Part shown: piece by piece, positions 1-6,284 of the stretch
Position numbering within the stretch: position 1 is the first letter of the stretch
Layout of the letters: every line of letters starts with the position of its first letter
NCBI GenBank assembly: GCA_018814635.1
Contig: JAHIYV010000109.1
Coordinates: forward strand, 1-11,271
Direction: 5' to 3'
Length of the DNA stretch: 11,271 nucleotides
Origin: Patescibacteria group bacterium
GTDB taxonomy: Bacteria > Patescibacteriota > Minisyncoccia > Phycocordibacterales > JAGLOS01
The notes under the pieces: model-generated
Seen by the model: only the letters and a program-made list of their open reading frames with translations
What the model was told of the DNA's origin: nothing
The model's database searches: none
Position numbers and translations under genes: made by a program

Positions 1-201
1 ACGTTTATATTTGTCATTAAAATATGATGTATAACCACCCATTCTTTTCATAAACTCACTTATTCCTCCATCAACAATTTGTCTTAAAACAAAATGATAA
101 TGATTAGGATTGAGACAATAGCAAACAAATTCTACTAGGGGTTTAGAAACCAACTTAGTCAACTTAGGGGTTTCACCCCTAAGTTGACTACGCGCGTCAT
201 T
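1..201 (-). pseudogene. Fragment of a Y1/HUH (RAYT, IS200-like) transposase, N-terminus missing
   Basis: Read leftward from 201 to the window edge, the frame is open for 67 codons and contains CLNPNHYHFVL followed by GGISEFMKRMGGYTSYFNDKYKR-type sequence. The HYH (His-hydrophobic-His) triplet inside an NPNHYHF context is the metal-binding HUH motif of Y1 transposases, and the following helix matches the REP-associated tyrosine transposase family (Y1_Tnp). These enzymes cut and join single-stranded DNA at hairpins. The catalytic tyrosine helix should lie beyond the window edge. The N-terminal region expected before this part (roughly 60-80 residues, including the usual HIYNRG-type strand) is absent. 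An in-frame TAA at 211-213, inside the adjacent palindromic element, closes the frame, and no ATG lies between it and the HUH motif. The gene is therefore 5'-truncated here, and I call it a pseudogene on that basis. The stretch encoding NDARSQLRGETPKLTKL contains a perfect palindrome (listed separately). Confidence 0.8.
156..190. repeat. Perfect palindrome inside the transposase reading frame
   Basis: Arms of 15 bp, TAGTCAACTTAGGGG (156-170) and its exact complement (176-190), flank the loop TTTCA. A partial extra copy of the arm (CAACTTAG, 151-158) precedes it. In the transposase frame it encodes SQLRGETPKLT, so it is both coding and a hairpin. RAYT enzymes are known to recognise short palindromes (REPs) near their own genes. 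A role as substrate hairpin is inference. Confidence 0.85.
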
Positions 202-320
202 AGGGCCTGTTTAAGAACTTGCTTTCGAAGCGAAATTTCCACCCAGCACCTTCTTTGTATTACAAAGAAGGTGCTGGGTGGGAATTTTTAGCCGAAATGA
301 AGTTTTTAAACAGGCTCTTA
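200..320. mobile_element. MITE-like palindromic element, 115 bp, with TTA target duplication
   Basis: The element 203-317 is symmetric about base 260. Its outer 25 bp (203-227 and 293-317) are inverted repeats matching at 21 of 25 positions, starting GRGCCTGTTTAARAACTT. Its core is a perfect inverted repeat of 21 bp (239-259 against 261-281), with CACCCAGCACC and TTCTTTGTA in the left arm. TTA occurs immediately outside each end (200-202 and 318-320), consistent with a 3-bp target duplication. No protein is encoded. A TNA duplication is typical of some IS5-family groups (IS1031/ISL2), so a transposase of that kind could mobilise it; that assignment is inference. The element separates a promoter on its right from the truncated transposase on its left. 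Confidence 0.8.
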
Positions 321-324
321 GTAA

Positions 325-353
325 AGTATATTTTATGTGTGGACCTTTATCAA
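325..353 (-). promoter_or_regulatory. Sigma70-type promoter reading toward the transposase fragment
   Basis: On the minus strand TTGATA (353-348) and TATACT (330-325) are separated by exactly 17 bases, a near-consensus -35/-10 pair. The predicted transcription start, about 317-319, is the edge of the MITE-like element. It was probably the promoter of the transposase gene before that gene lost its 5' part. Confidence 0.6.
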
Positions 354-371
354 TTAAAATTTTAATAGTGG

Positions 372-390
372 TCGGCGGTGCGACCGCCGA
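372..390. repeat. REP-like GC-rich hairpin
   Basis: TCGGCGGT (372-379) and ACCGCCGA (383-390) form a perfect 8-bp stem with loop GCG, in otherwise AT-rich DNA. A third partial arm, CGCCGA, lies just to the right (396-401), so alternative pairing is possible. It lies 28 bases beyond the stop of the transglutaminase-like gene and could protect or end that transcript, but no T-run follows. Its closeness to a RAYT fragment makes a REP-type sequence the better guess. Confidence 0.55.
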
Positions 391-418
391 ACACCCGCCG
401 ATCGTTGTATTTTTTGCG

Positions 419-970
419 TTAATTATGTTTACGGATTTTATCTTCATCATTGATATTACTGAGGTTCAAATCCCAAACATCGCGTCCCTTTTTCCAAACT
501 TTAAACTTTTTACCCCAAATGGATTCATTTGTTAAAGCGCCTTCGCATGGAACCGAGTTTCTTGCAGAAGGATCAATTCTATACCAAATGCTGTTTAAAT
601 TAACTTCCGCAATAGAGTGTGTCTTTTTTCCGTCTATGCTTTTTAGTTTAACTAAGCGACCATCAACTCCCGCTGCTTTACAAAGCGTTAAAAACACAAT
701 AGCCAAATCTGAGCAGGCTTTACCTTCGTAAATATAGCCATCAAAAATTATTTTAGAGGCCGTTCTCTTCCATTGGATGCTGTCAGCGTGTTCTTTGGTT
801 TTGTCATTGTAAGGTCGCGATTCAAGCGCATTTAGTATTTTATCTTTTAGAACTGTTAAATCTTGCGGGATCGTAATGGTTAAATTTCCTAAAAAGTCTA
901 AAACAGTCTGATTAATTTCAGTTTGAGATTTAGGCTGGTTTTTTTCTAATTGTTCTATATTCTTTTTCAT
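419..970 (-). CDS. Small transglutaminase-fold protein
   Basis: The 183-residue product carries the ordered triad of the transglutaminase-like superfamily: Cys86 in YEGKACSDLA at the start of a helix, His118 in KKTHSIAEV, and Asp133 in WYRIDPS. In this superfamily (transglutaminases, many cysteine proteases and peptide N-glycanases) these three residues act together in thiol catalysis, so an active enzyme is likely. The substrate cannot be read from the sequence. There is no signal peptide or membrane segment, so it should be cytoplasmic. Residues 1-60 are a charged, probably helical lead-in. The start ATG at 970 is the only good one. No Shine-Dalgarno sequence is visible. It lies 100 bases downstream of the PsbP-like gene, with a hairpin between them, so it may be transcribed separately. 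The family assignment is fairly sure; a protease, an amidase or a cross-linking role are all possible. Confidence 0.75.
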   Translation of the reverse strand: MKKNIEQLEKNQPKSQTEINQTVLDFLGNLTITIPQDLTVLKDKILNALESRPYNDKTKEHADSIQWKRTASKIIFDGYIYEGKACSDLAIVFLTLCKAAGVDGRLVKLKSIDGKKTHSIAEVNLNSIWYRIDPSARNSVPCEGALTNESIWGKKFKVWKKGRDVWDLNLSNINDEDKIRKHN

Positions 971-1043
971 AATTTAAACTTTAAAAATATTTCGGGCAAC
1001 TGGTTTATATATAAATATTGCGCTTCAATCTTTTTTACAAGTA

Positions 1044-1063
1044 AAAAGGTGCCTGCCCCTTTT
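1044..1063. terminator. Terminator-like imperfect hairpin
   Basis: AAAAGGTGCCTGCCCCTTTT is an imperfect palindrome (one mismatched pair) with a small loop. On the minus strand it ends in TTTTT just after the stop of the PsbP-like gene; on the plus strand it runs into a T-rich stretch. It could end transcription of the gene at 1071-1790. The short loop weakens the call. Confidence 0.45.
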
Positions 1064-1070
1064 CCCTTTT

Positions 1071-1790
1071 TTATAGTATTTCAAAAGTTGATATAATTTT
1101 TTCGACCAGCTCTTTATTTTTTGAATATCCAGATTCAAAAATTAGTATGTCAAAATAATTTTTTGTATTTTGGTCAAAGGAAGTATAGACCATAAAGGCA
1201 CCACCTGGCCCATTTTTCGTATACTGAGACATGATAACGAAATCGCCCAACTTAATCGTTTTAGCAGGATCATTGAAATCATTAGCCACATTTTTTTGAT
1301 ATGCAATATATTCACTAAAAGATTCGAAATTGGAACCAAGAATATGTTTCTGAACCTGAATTTTAATTCCATCGGGATTACCTCGTTCATATCTTGGATC
1401 GTTTATATCATAATTCATTAGATCATGGTCGCATTGTGGCCAAAACTCAGATGGATACATAATTGAATAGCCGTCATTATTGTTTGTATATGTTTTCCAG
1501 CCAGTCAATTCGCCAACAACATCTGGGCTTTTTTTATTTTCAATTCCTAATAGTCGATTGTTAAGTTGAGTGATTTCTGTATTCAAATTTGTTATTTCTC
1601 CTTCTTGCTCAGAAGTAATTTTTTGAGTCTGGATAATTTGACTATTAAGTTTATTGATTTTACTTTTTTGCCATGCATAAATTCCGCCGCCAACTATTAA
1701 GGCGGTAATAATTACAACACTGATAGTAATCCAAATATTTTTTGAGGTTTGGGCAGGTACATTTGATTGCGGGTTGTTTTGTTCATTCAT
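1071..1790 (-). CDS. Membrane-anchored coiled-coil protein with a PsbP-like C-terminal domain
   Basis: The 239-residue product has a short polar N-terminus (1-18), one membrane helix (about 19-40, ITISVVIITALIVGGGIYAW), a coiled coil (about 44-83, rich in Q, N, I, L and E) and a C-terminal globular domain (about 98-239). The domain opens with GWKTYTNNNDGYSIMYPSEFW, which is the pattern of the small PsbP-related domains common in CPR genomes, and it ends in a helix of the type KNKELVEKIISTFEIL. The short N-terminus followed by one helix suggests the domain lies outside the membrane. No catalytic residues are evident, and the function is unknown; a surface or binding role is inference. The ATG at 1790 has no Shine-Dalgarno sequence. 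The gene lies 117 bases downstream of secY, and I see no clear terminator or promoter in that gap, so read-through from the ribosomal cluster is possible. Confidence 0.7.
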   Translation of the reverse strand: MNEQNNPQSNVPAQTSKNIWITISVVIITALIVGGGIYAWQKSKINKLNSQIIQTQKITSEQEGEITNLNTEITQLNNRLLGIENKKSPDVVGELTGWKTYTNNNDGYSIMYPSEFWPQCDHDLMNYDINDPRYERGNPDGIKIQVQKHILGSNFESFSEYIAYQKNVANDFNDPAKTIKLGDFVIMSQYTKNGPGGAFMVYTSFDQNTKNYFDILIFESGYSKNKELVEKIISTFEIL

Positions 1791-1907
1791 ATAATTAGTA
1801 TGTTAATTGATAAGGGCGAAAGAATAAAGAAAAAATCAGCACAATTTCGCCTAACTAGTTTACAAACAAAATATTACGCTTTTTTGTTATGGCGTGGAAA
1901 AAGTTTT

Positions 1908-3179
1908 TTAATACTCTCTCATGGACAATTGTGCTTCTATTTTTTTTACGAGATCGATCACGACCGACACGACAATGAGGAGCGCTGTGCCACCGAGGGC
2001 CATCGCTGGGTTTTTCAAAACTGCTTGTAAGATAAACGGCAAAATTGCAACGAGTGATAAAAATATAGCTCCAACTAATGTAATTCTGGTAAGAATTTTC
2101 GCAATATATTCTGAAGTGGATTTTCCCGGGCGAATTCCTGGAATAAATGCTCCATTTTTTTGTAAATTTGTTGCCACAGCATCTGGGTCAAATGTAACTG
2201 CTGTATAGAAAAAGGTAAAAGCAAAAACGAGAACGAAATATATAATTGAACTGACAAGGGTATCGTTCAAAAAAGCTCCTACTTTTGTTGCTATAAGTTG
2301 AACAGATTCATTGCTTGTTTTAGATAGAAAATTAATTACCATTTGAGGAAACATTAGTAAAGATAGCGCGAAAATAATAGGCATTACACCTGCTTGACTA
2401 ATACGCAAAGGTAAATATGTTGAGACACCCCCAGTTGATCTTTGTCCCCGTATTTGTTTAGCATAAGTTACAGGTACAGGCCTTTCGGCTTCAGTCATTA
2501 TCACCACCCCAGCTATAATTAAAACTGCCAACACGACAAAGCCAAGATATAATGGAATATCTTTTGTCAAAAACATAGCACTTAGCTGGCTGAGCTTTGC
2601 TGGTACTCCAGAAACAATACCAGCAAAAATAATTAGTGAAACCCCGTTACCTATGCCAAATTCTGTAATAAGCTCACCAATCCACATCAAAAGTACCGAA
2701 CCTGCAGCAACAATTATCACATTAGTAAGAATCTCAAATAATGAAAGACTCGTGATAGCTCCTTGTGTTTGTAGATATAATATTAAACCAAACCCCTGTA
2801 ATAACGCGAGAACAATAGTAAGCTTTCTTGAAATTTGTGTAAATTTCTTTTTGCCCGCCTCTCCTTCCTCATGATATAAAGCTTTTAACTTAGCTGACAT
2901 CACTGTTAGCAGTTGCATAATAATAGAAGATGTAATGTAAGGACCTACACCAAGCATCATAATAGAAATCGCGGAAAGGCCTCCACCAGTAAGAAGGTTC
3001 ATAAAACCAAGCATATTGTTGCCCTGCAAAAGACTTTCGAGGTTACTACCTACAGCGGCTGGTATTGGAATATTTGAGAGAAAACGAAAAATAACAAGAG
3101 AAGCTAATACAAAAAGTAATTTTTTCCTCAGATTTGTGTCATTTACAAGTAGTTTTATTTTATATAAAAAATCATCCAT
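1908..3179 (-). CDS. secY: Protein translocase channel subunit SecY
   Basis: SecY forms the membrane channel through which the Sec system exports unfolded proteins and inserts membrane proteins, with SecE and SecG as partners and SecA or the ribosome as motor. The 423-residue product is full length for the family and shows about ten hydrophobic segments. Recognisable parts are the cytoplasmic lead-in (1-20), the plug region after segment 1 (about 38-75, ending SAISIMMLGVGPYITSSII), the signature GPYITSSIIMQLL (79-91), GNGVSLIIF (177-185) and the cytoplasmic loop RPVPVTYAKQIRGQ (233-246) that contacts SecA or the ribosome. It starts 10 bases after the L15 stop, so it is translated from the same mRNA. 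No Shine-Dalgarno sequence is visible. Genes that often follow secY (adk, map, infA) are absent here. Confidence 0.98.
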   Translation of the reverse strand: MDDFLYKIKLLVNDTNLRKKLLFVLASLVIFRFLSNIPIPAAVGSNLESLLQGNNMLGFMNLLTGGGLSAISIMMLGVGPYITSSIIMQLLTVMSAKLKALYHEEGEAGKKKFTQISRKLTIVLALLQGFGLILYLQTQGAITSLSLFEILTNVIIVAAGSVLLMWIGELITEFGIGNGVSLIIFAGIVSGVPAKLSQLSAMFLTKDIPLYLGFVVLAVLIIAGVVIMTEAERPVPVTYAKQIRGQRSTGGVSTYLPLRISQAGVMPIIFALSLLMFPQMVINFLSKTSNESVQLIATKVGAFLNDTLVSSIIYFVLVFAFTFFYTAVTFDPDAVATNLQKNGAFIPGIRPGKSTSEYIAKILTRITLVGAIFLSLVAILPFILQAVLKNPAMALGGTALLIVVSVVIDLVKKIEAQLSMREY

Positions 3180-3189
3180 AATTTTTATT

Positions 3190-3660
3190 CTAGTCTATTT
3201 TATTGTCTGTGTTTATCAAAATTTTTCCTCCAGATTTTTCAATTTTTGTTTTTGCGGATTTGGATACCACGCATTGCGAGATGTTTAAGCTTTTTGTTAG
3301 TCTGCCAACTCCAAGAATTTTTACAGTTGGAATTCGCCCGCTCTGTTTTTGCGCCACGCCCCGTTGAACTAAAACAGCAGGAGTAATAGCATCGTTCGAC
3401 TTGAACAGTTTTTCCAACACCGTAAGATTGACCACTGCCGGTCTCACTCGTGACGAATTCACTGTGCGAGCGCGATTTTTACCATACCCACGCCGTTTTG
3501 GAATTCTTTTTATAATATCACGCATTTCGGGACGAATACAATGTCCGGCGCGAGATTTTTGCCCTTTATGTCCACGCCCAGAAGTTTTACCTCTGGTACC
3601 CCCACGACCTATAACCGTTTTTTTTCTTGGAGTATTCCTTTTTAATTCATTTAATTGCAT
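3190..3660 (-). CDS. rplO: Large-subunit ribosomal protein L15
   Basis: L15 is a late-assembling protein of the 50S subunit that threads a long basic extension into 23S rRNA. The 156-residue product has the characteristic glycine- and arginine-rich N-terminus (about 18-40, GRGGTRGKTSGRGHKGQKSR), then RPEMRDIIKRIPKRRGYGKN, and a C-terminal globular part with VKILGVGRLTKSL and an ending helix (SKSAKTKIEKSGG). Its length is normal for the family. It lies between S5 (23 bases upstream) and SecY (10 bases downstream). The usual rpmD gene for L30 is not present in the 23-base S5-L15 gap, which agrees with the known loss of L30 in CPR bacteria. The ATG at 3660 is supported by the match to the conserved MxLxxLK start of the family. 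Confidence 0.97.
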   Translation of the reverse strand: MQLNELKRNTPRKKTVIGRGGTRGKTSGRGHKGQKSRAGHCIRPEMRDIIKRIPKRRGYGKNRARTVNSSRVRPAVVNLTVLEKLFKSNDAITPAVLVQRGVAQKQSGRIPTVKILGVGRLTKSLNISQCVVSKSAKTKIEKSGGKILINTDNKID

Positions 3661-3683
3661 ATTTATTGGTTGTTAGATTTACA

Positions 3684-4538
3684 CTAAATTTTAGTCGGTG
3701 CCTTAAATTCATTTAATGCCAAAATGGCTGCGCGAGCTATGTTGATTTTATTTTTACTGCGCGAAAAAATCTTTAACGAAACATTTGTAACACCAGCGAA
3801 GTCAAGTACGGTTCTCGCAGAACTTCCTGCAACAATACCCTTACCTTCCGCGGGTTTAAGTAAAATTTCAGAAGTACAATAACGCGCTCGGGTTTCGTAT
3901 GGTATAGATGATTTTTTATTTAATTTAATTGTTGTCATATTTTTCTTAGCGTTTTTGAGAGCTTTTTCAATAGCGCGTGATGTATCAGAAGCTTTTCCCA
4001 CGCCCACACCAACCTTGCCTTTTCTATTCCCCGCCACCATAGCAACACTAAAACTAAATCTACGCCCCCCTGCCATCACACGAGCAACACGCCTGATATC
4101 AATAATTTTTTGGTCAAATTCTTGTTTTGGGTGCTCAAATTTACCACCTTGTCGCCCCTTTCGTTGTCCCCCTTTCTGATTAGAACCTTTACCGCCAGAA
4201 AATCTTGATGACCGATCCTTAAAGTTTTTTTCAAACTTTTTTTCACTGGGCGCTGATGTAGTGGGCGTGCTAGCAATATCAGTAGCGTCAGTAGTATTTT
4301 TTGTTTCGGGTGCGTCTGGCACTGTTTTTTTATCATCCACATTTTCTGTCTTTTTTTCATTTGCACCTTCTGGCGCTTTTTCATCCACATTTTCTGTCGC
4401 TTTTTTATTATCTATATTCTCTGCTATTTTTTTATCACCCACACTTTCTGCCACCACAGCATCCTGAACTGGTTTTTTTGAGTTTTCCATATCCACTTTG
4501 GTATCATCTTTCTTTTTATCTGTTTTTTTATCTTCCAT
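3684..4538 (-). CDS. rpsE: Small-subunit ribosomal protein S5 with a long N-terminal extension
   Basis: S5 belongs to the 30S decoding region and helps control translational accuracy and mRNA unwinding. Residues about 141-284 are the normal S5 core: FDQKIIDIRRVARVMAGGRRFSF opens the double-stranded-RNA-binding-like domain, GNRKGKVGVGVGKA and EKALKNAKKNM follow, and EGKGIVAGSSARTVLDFAGVTNV and RSKNKINIARAAILAL form the C-terminal domain. Residues 1-140 are additional: a Lys/Asp/Glu/Asn-rich, low-complexity stretch with degenerate repeats of ENVDxKK, then a basic Gly/Arg/Lys-rich linker (about 108-134). The extension is in frame, has no internal stop, and follows a proper ATG 17 bases after the L18 stop, so I keep the long start; an internal start is possible but the only Met nearby in the extension is Met17. 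N-terminal extensions of S5 occur elsewhere, and here it makes half of the protein. Its function is unknown. Confidence 0.95.
   Translation of the reverse strand: MEDKKTDKKKDDTKVDMENSKKPVQDAVVAESVGDKKIAENIDNKKATENVDEKAPEGANEKKTENVDDKKTVPDAPETKNTTDATDIASTPTTSAPSEKKFEKNFKDRSSRFSGGKGSNQKGGQRKGRQGGKFEHPKQEFDQKIIDIRRVARVMAGGRRFSFSVAMVAGNRKGKVGVGVGKASDTSRAIEKALKNAKKNMTTIKLNKKSSIPYETRARYCTSEILLKPAEGKGIVAGSSARTVLDFAGVTNVSLKIFSRSKNKINIARAAILALNEFKAPTKI
4332..4450. repeat. Degenerate short repeats encoding the S5 extension
   Basis: A unit resembling ATCATCCACATTTTCTGTC recurs at about 4332-4350 and 4380-4398, with diverged copies at about 4408-4426 and 4432-4450. Read on the minus strand these encode the ENVDDKK, ENVDEK, ENIDNKK and SVGDKK segments of S5. 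Copy number could vary between strains by slippage or recombination. Confidence 0.6.
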
Positions 4539-4555
4539 AAAATATTTTCTTTCTC

Positions 4556-4909
4556 TTAAAAAATTAAACCTCCTTCACGAGCGCTCTTTGCTAACGCTGC
4601 AATTCTACCTGTATAACGAAACCCGCCACGATCAAAAACAACTGTTTTGATTTTTTTGTCTTTTGCTGTCTTAGCAATTAAACTTCCAACTTCTCCCGCG
4701 CGCTCTGTTTTAGTTTTTTTCTTATCTGATTTTTGAAGTTTAAAATCAGACACAGCTACAAGAGTGGTACCTGCGTTATCATCTATAACTTGCGCGTAAA
4801 TATATTTATTTGAACGAAAAATCGAAAGCCGTGGCTTATCTTTTGTGCCACTCACTTTCACGCGAATTCGCATATGTCGTCGTTTTTTCATTACTTTTTT
4901 GTTATCCAT
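4556..4909 (-). CDS. rplR: Large-subunit ribosomal protein L18
   Basis: L18 binds 5S rRNA and helps seat it in the 50S central protuberance together with L5. The 117-residue product has the standard features: a basic N-terminal arm (KKRRHMRIRVKVSGT), the core strand pattern KPRLSIFRSNKYIYAQVIDD, and the C-terminal KIKTVVFDRGGFRYTGRIAALAKSAREGGLIF, where the DRGG and the small terminal segment are highly conserved. Its length is ordinary. It starts 39 bases after the L6 stop and ends 17 bases before S5. No Shine-Dalgarno sequence is visible. Its usual partner gene, L5, is not in this window. Confidence 0.97.
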   Translation of the reverse strand: MDNKKVMKKRRHMRIRVKVSGTKDKPRLSIFRSNKYIYAQVIDDNAGTTLVAVSDFKLQKSDKKKTKTERAGEVGSLIAKTAKDKKIKTVVFDRGGFRYTGRIAALAKSAREGGLIF

Positions 4910-4948
4910 ATAATTTTATTACTGTCTTATTTCTTTAATATCAAACTA

Positions 4949-5482
4949 TTATGTTGATTTCTTGCCTTCTTTTCTCCTAACAAATTCATTTTCATATCTT
5001 ACACCTTTACCTTTATATGGTTCAGGTTTTTTATATGAACGAATTTTTGCCGCAAAACCCCCAACGATTTCTTTATCAATTCCACTTATACTGACAACAT
5101 TCTTTTTCATGTCAACTGTCAGCCCTTTGGGTATATCAAGCTCAATTTTATGTGAAAAACCAAAAGAACAAACAATTTTGTCACTAGCCATTTCAGCTTT
5201 GTAGCCAACACCCTCTATTATAAGTTTCTTTTCAAATAAATTATTTACTCCCGAAATCATATTGCTTAAATGAGAACCATATGTACCCCAAAGCGATTGC
5301 GCAAATTTTGAATTATTTGTTGCTTCAAGGATAATAACACCATCGTTGATTTTAATATCAATTTCTGGCCTAAACATACGAGATAGTTCTCCTTTGGGAC
5401 CTTTTATAGTAATAAGCCCTCCTTCTTTTTTAACTTCCGTATCTTTTGGAATAATTATTGGTTTTTTTCCTATTCTTGACAT
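4949..5482 (-). CDS. rplF: Large-subunit ribosomal protein L6
   Basis: L6 sits near the factor-binding region of the 50S subunit and contacts the sarcin-ricin loop area. The 177-residue product begins MSRIGKKPIIIP, the nearly universal L6 start. An in-frame ATG 39 bases earlier (5521) would add a non-conserved tail overlapping S8, so I place the start at 5482. Two tandem L6 domains are present: ITIKGPKGELSRMFRPEI and GSHLSNMISGVNNLFEKKLIIEGVGYKAE in the first half and SFGFSHKIELDIPKGL, with the end RSYKKPEPYKGKGVRYENE, in the second. The final GKGVRYENEFVRRKEGKK is the rRNA-binding end. It starts 4 bases after the S8 stop, which suggests translational coupling. Confidence 0.97.
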   Translation of the reverse strand: MSRIGKKPIIIPKDTEVKKEGGLITIKGPKGELSRMFRPEIDIKINDGVIILEATNNSKFAQSLWGTYGSHLSNMISGVNNLFEKKLIIEGVGYKAEMASDKIVCSFGFSHKIELDIPKGLTVDMKKNVVSISGIDKEIVGGFAAKIRSYKKPEPYKGKGVRYENEFVRRKEGKKST

Positions 5483-5486
5483 ATTT

Positions 5487-5882
5487 TTACCAAATCTTAA
5501 ATAATACTTCACCACCCACAAGCGCCCTTCGGGCTTCTTCGCCAGTCAAGATGCCTTTGGGTGTTGAAAGAATTAATTTCCCATATCCATTCATAATCGG
5601 CTTAATGTCTTTCACCCCAAAATATACACGCCGAGATGGTTTTGATATTCGTTCTGCATTTTTAATTTTAGTTTTATTGCTGTCGTCATAAACAAGAGTA
5701 ATTTCAATCGTTTTCCCAATTTGTCTCCCTTTTCTGGATATATCACCCAAAAATCCTTGTTTTCTTAATACGCCTGCAATAGCAAACTTCAAGCTAGAAT
5801 AAGGAACACTTACTTTTTTATGTTGTACCGCGCTGGCATTTTTGATGCGTGTTAGCATATCTGCAATTGGATCTCCTACCAT
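5487..5882 (-). CDS. rpsH: Small-subunit ribosomal protein S8
   Basis: S8 binds the central domain of 16S rRNA early in 30S assembly and, in well-studied bacteria, represses the spc operon by binding its own mRNA. The 131-residue product opens with VGDPIADMLTRIKNA, the family start, contains VPYSSLKFAIAGVLRKQGF and ends with LSTPKGILTGEEARRALVGGEVLFKIW, with the conserved STPxG and GGEvL elements. A longer frame beginning at 5909 exists, but the ATG at 5882 gives the conserved start and overlaps the S14 stop by 7 bases (ATGGTAG), a classic coupling arrangement. The distance to L6 is 4 bases. Confidence 0.96.
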   Translation of the reverse strand: MVGDPIADMLTRIKNASAVQHKKVSVPYSSLKFAIAGVLRKQGFLGDISRKGRQIGKTIEITLVYDDSNKTKIKNAERISKPSRRVYFGVKDIKPIMNGYGKLILSTPKGILTGEEARRALVGGEVLFKIW

Positions 5883-6061
5883 GATGATTTTCTTACCCCA
5901 GGAAGCCACCCTTCATTAGCAAGTTCCCGAAAACAAATTCTACAAAGGCCAAAATCTTTCATAAAACCGTGTTTTCGTCCACACTTAAAACAACGACGAA
6001 CAATTCGCGTGCTAAATTTAGGTGTCTTCAAACTTCGGGCAATAACTGATTTTTTAGCCAT
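5876..6061 (-). CDS. rpsN: Small-subunit ribosomal protein S14, zinc-binding type
   Basis: S14 is a small 30S head protein. The 61-residue product is the short, zinc-binding (type Z) form: Cys24-x2-Cys27 and Cys40-x2-Cys43 form the zinc ribbon in RRCFKCGRKHGFMKDFGLCRICF, and it ends in the conserved GWLPGVRKSSW. It is the first ribosomal gene of the cluster in this window. In most bacteria L5 lies directly upstream of S14; here a leader, a promoter and then unrelated DNA are found instead. The stop overlaps the S8 start. There is no Shine-Dalgarno sequence near the ATG at 6061; a run of seven G on the transcribed-identical strand (6090-6096) is too far upstream, about 28 bases, to serve. Confidence 0.97.
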   Translation of the reverse strand: MAKKSVIARSLKTPKFSTRIVRRCFKCGRKHGFMKDFGLCRICFRELANEGWLPGVRKSSW

Positions 6062-6278
6062 AGTAAATTAATAAATAAATACCTACAAACCCCCCCTATC
6101 AGAAGTCTATTGGAGTTGGGCTCCAATAGGTTCCCTATATAGAAAGAATTGCATATTATTTTGCCAATGTCGCATATTTATTTTTTTAAACATATCTCGT
6201 AGAAATTTGAGATAAAATCAAAAAAGTAAATGTGGATCGCGCAAAATATAAATAAAACAAACAGGTTCTCATAAACCT
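6062..6278 (-). promoter_or_regulatory. Long, structured leader upstream of S14
   Basis: About 215 bases separate the predicted transcription start from the S14 ATG and hold no convincing gene. Three hairpins are visible: AGGTT/AACCT (6263-6278) right at the predicted 5' end, TATCTC/GAGATA (6193-6214), and the strongest, CTATTGGAG/CTCCAATAG with loop TTGGG (6107-6129). A G7 run (6090-6096, minus strand) and an AT-rich stretch precede the ATG. A regulatory leader binding S8 or another ribosomal protein is possible but is inference; I recognise no known riboswitch or leader family. Confidence 0.4.
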
Positions 6279-6284
6279 TCAAAC

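Noticed and set aside
211..450. Open frame of 79 codons on the minus strand across the MITE and REP hairpin
   Set aside because: It runs through two palindromes and the promoter, and its peptide (GGCSAVAPPTT and so on) is a by-product of the hairpin bases. It is in frame with the transposase only by way of the element.
4322..4450. CRISPR-like spacing of repeats
   Set aside because: The repeats are degenerate, without spacers of constant length, and lie inside the S5 coding sequence.
4261..4540. Plus-strand frames opposite the S5 extension
   Set aside because: They are antisense to a real gene, and their Phe/Ser/His-rich repeats simply mirror the Lys/Asp repeats of S5.
5483..5521. Earlier in-frame start for L6
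   Set aside because: The extra 13 residues are not conserved and overlap the end of S8; MSRIGKKPI is the family start.
5883..5909. Earlier in-frame start for S8
   Set aside because: It would add nine non-conserved residues and overlap S14 by 34 bases; the ATG at 5882 gives the standard S8 start and a 7-base overlap.
6090..6096. G7 run before S14 as a ribosome binding site or phase-variable tract
   Set aside because: It is about 28 bases from the ATG, too far for ribosome binding, and not within a gene or between -35 and -10 boxes.
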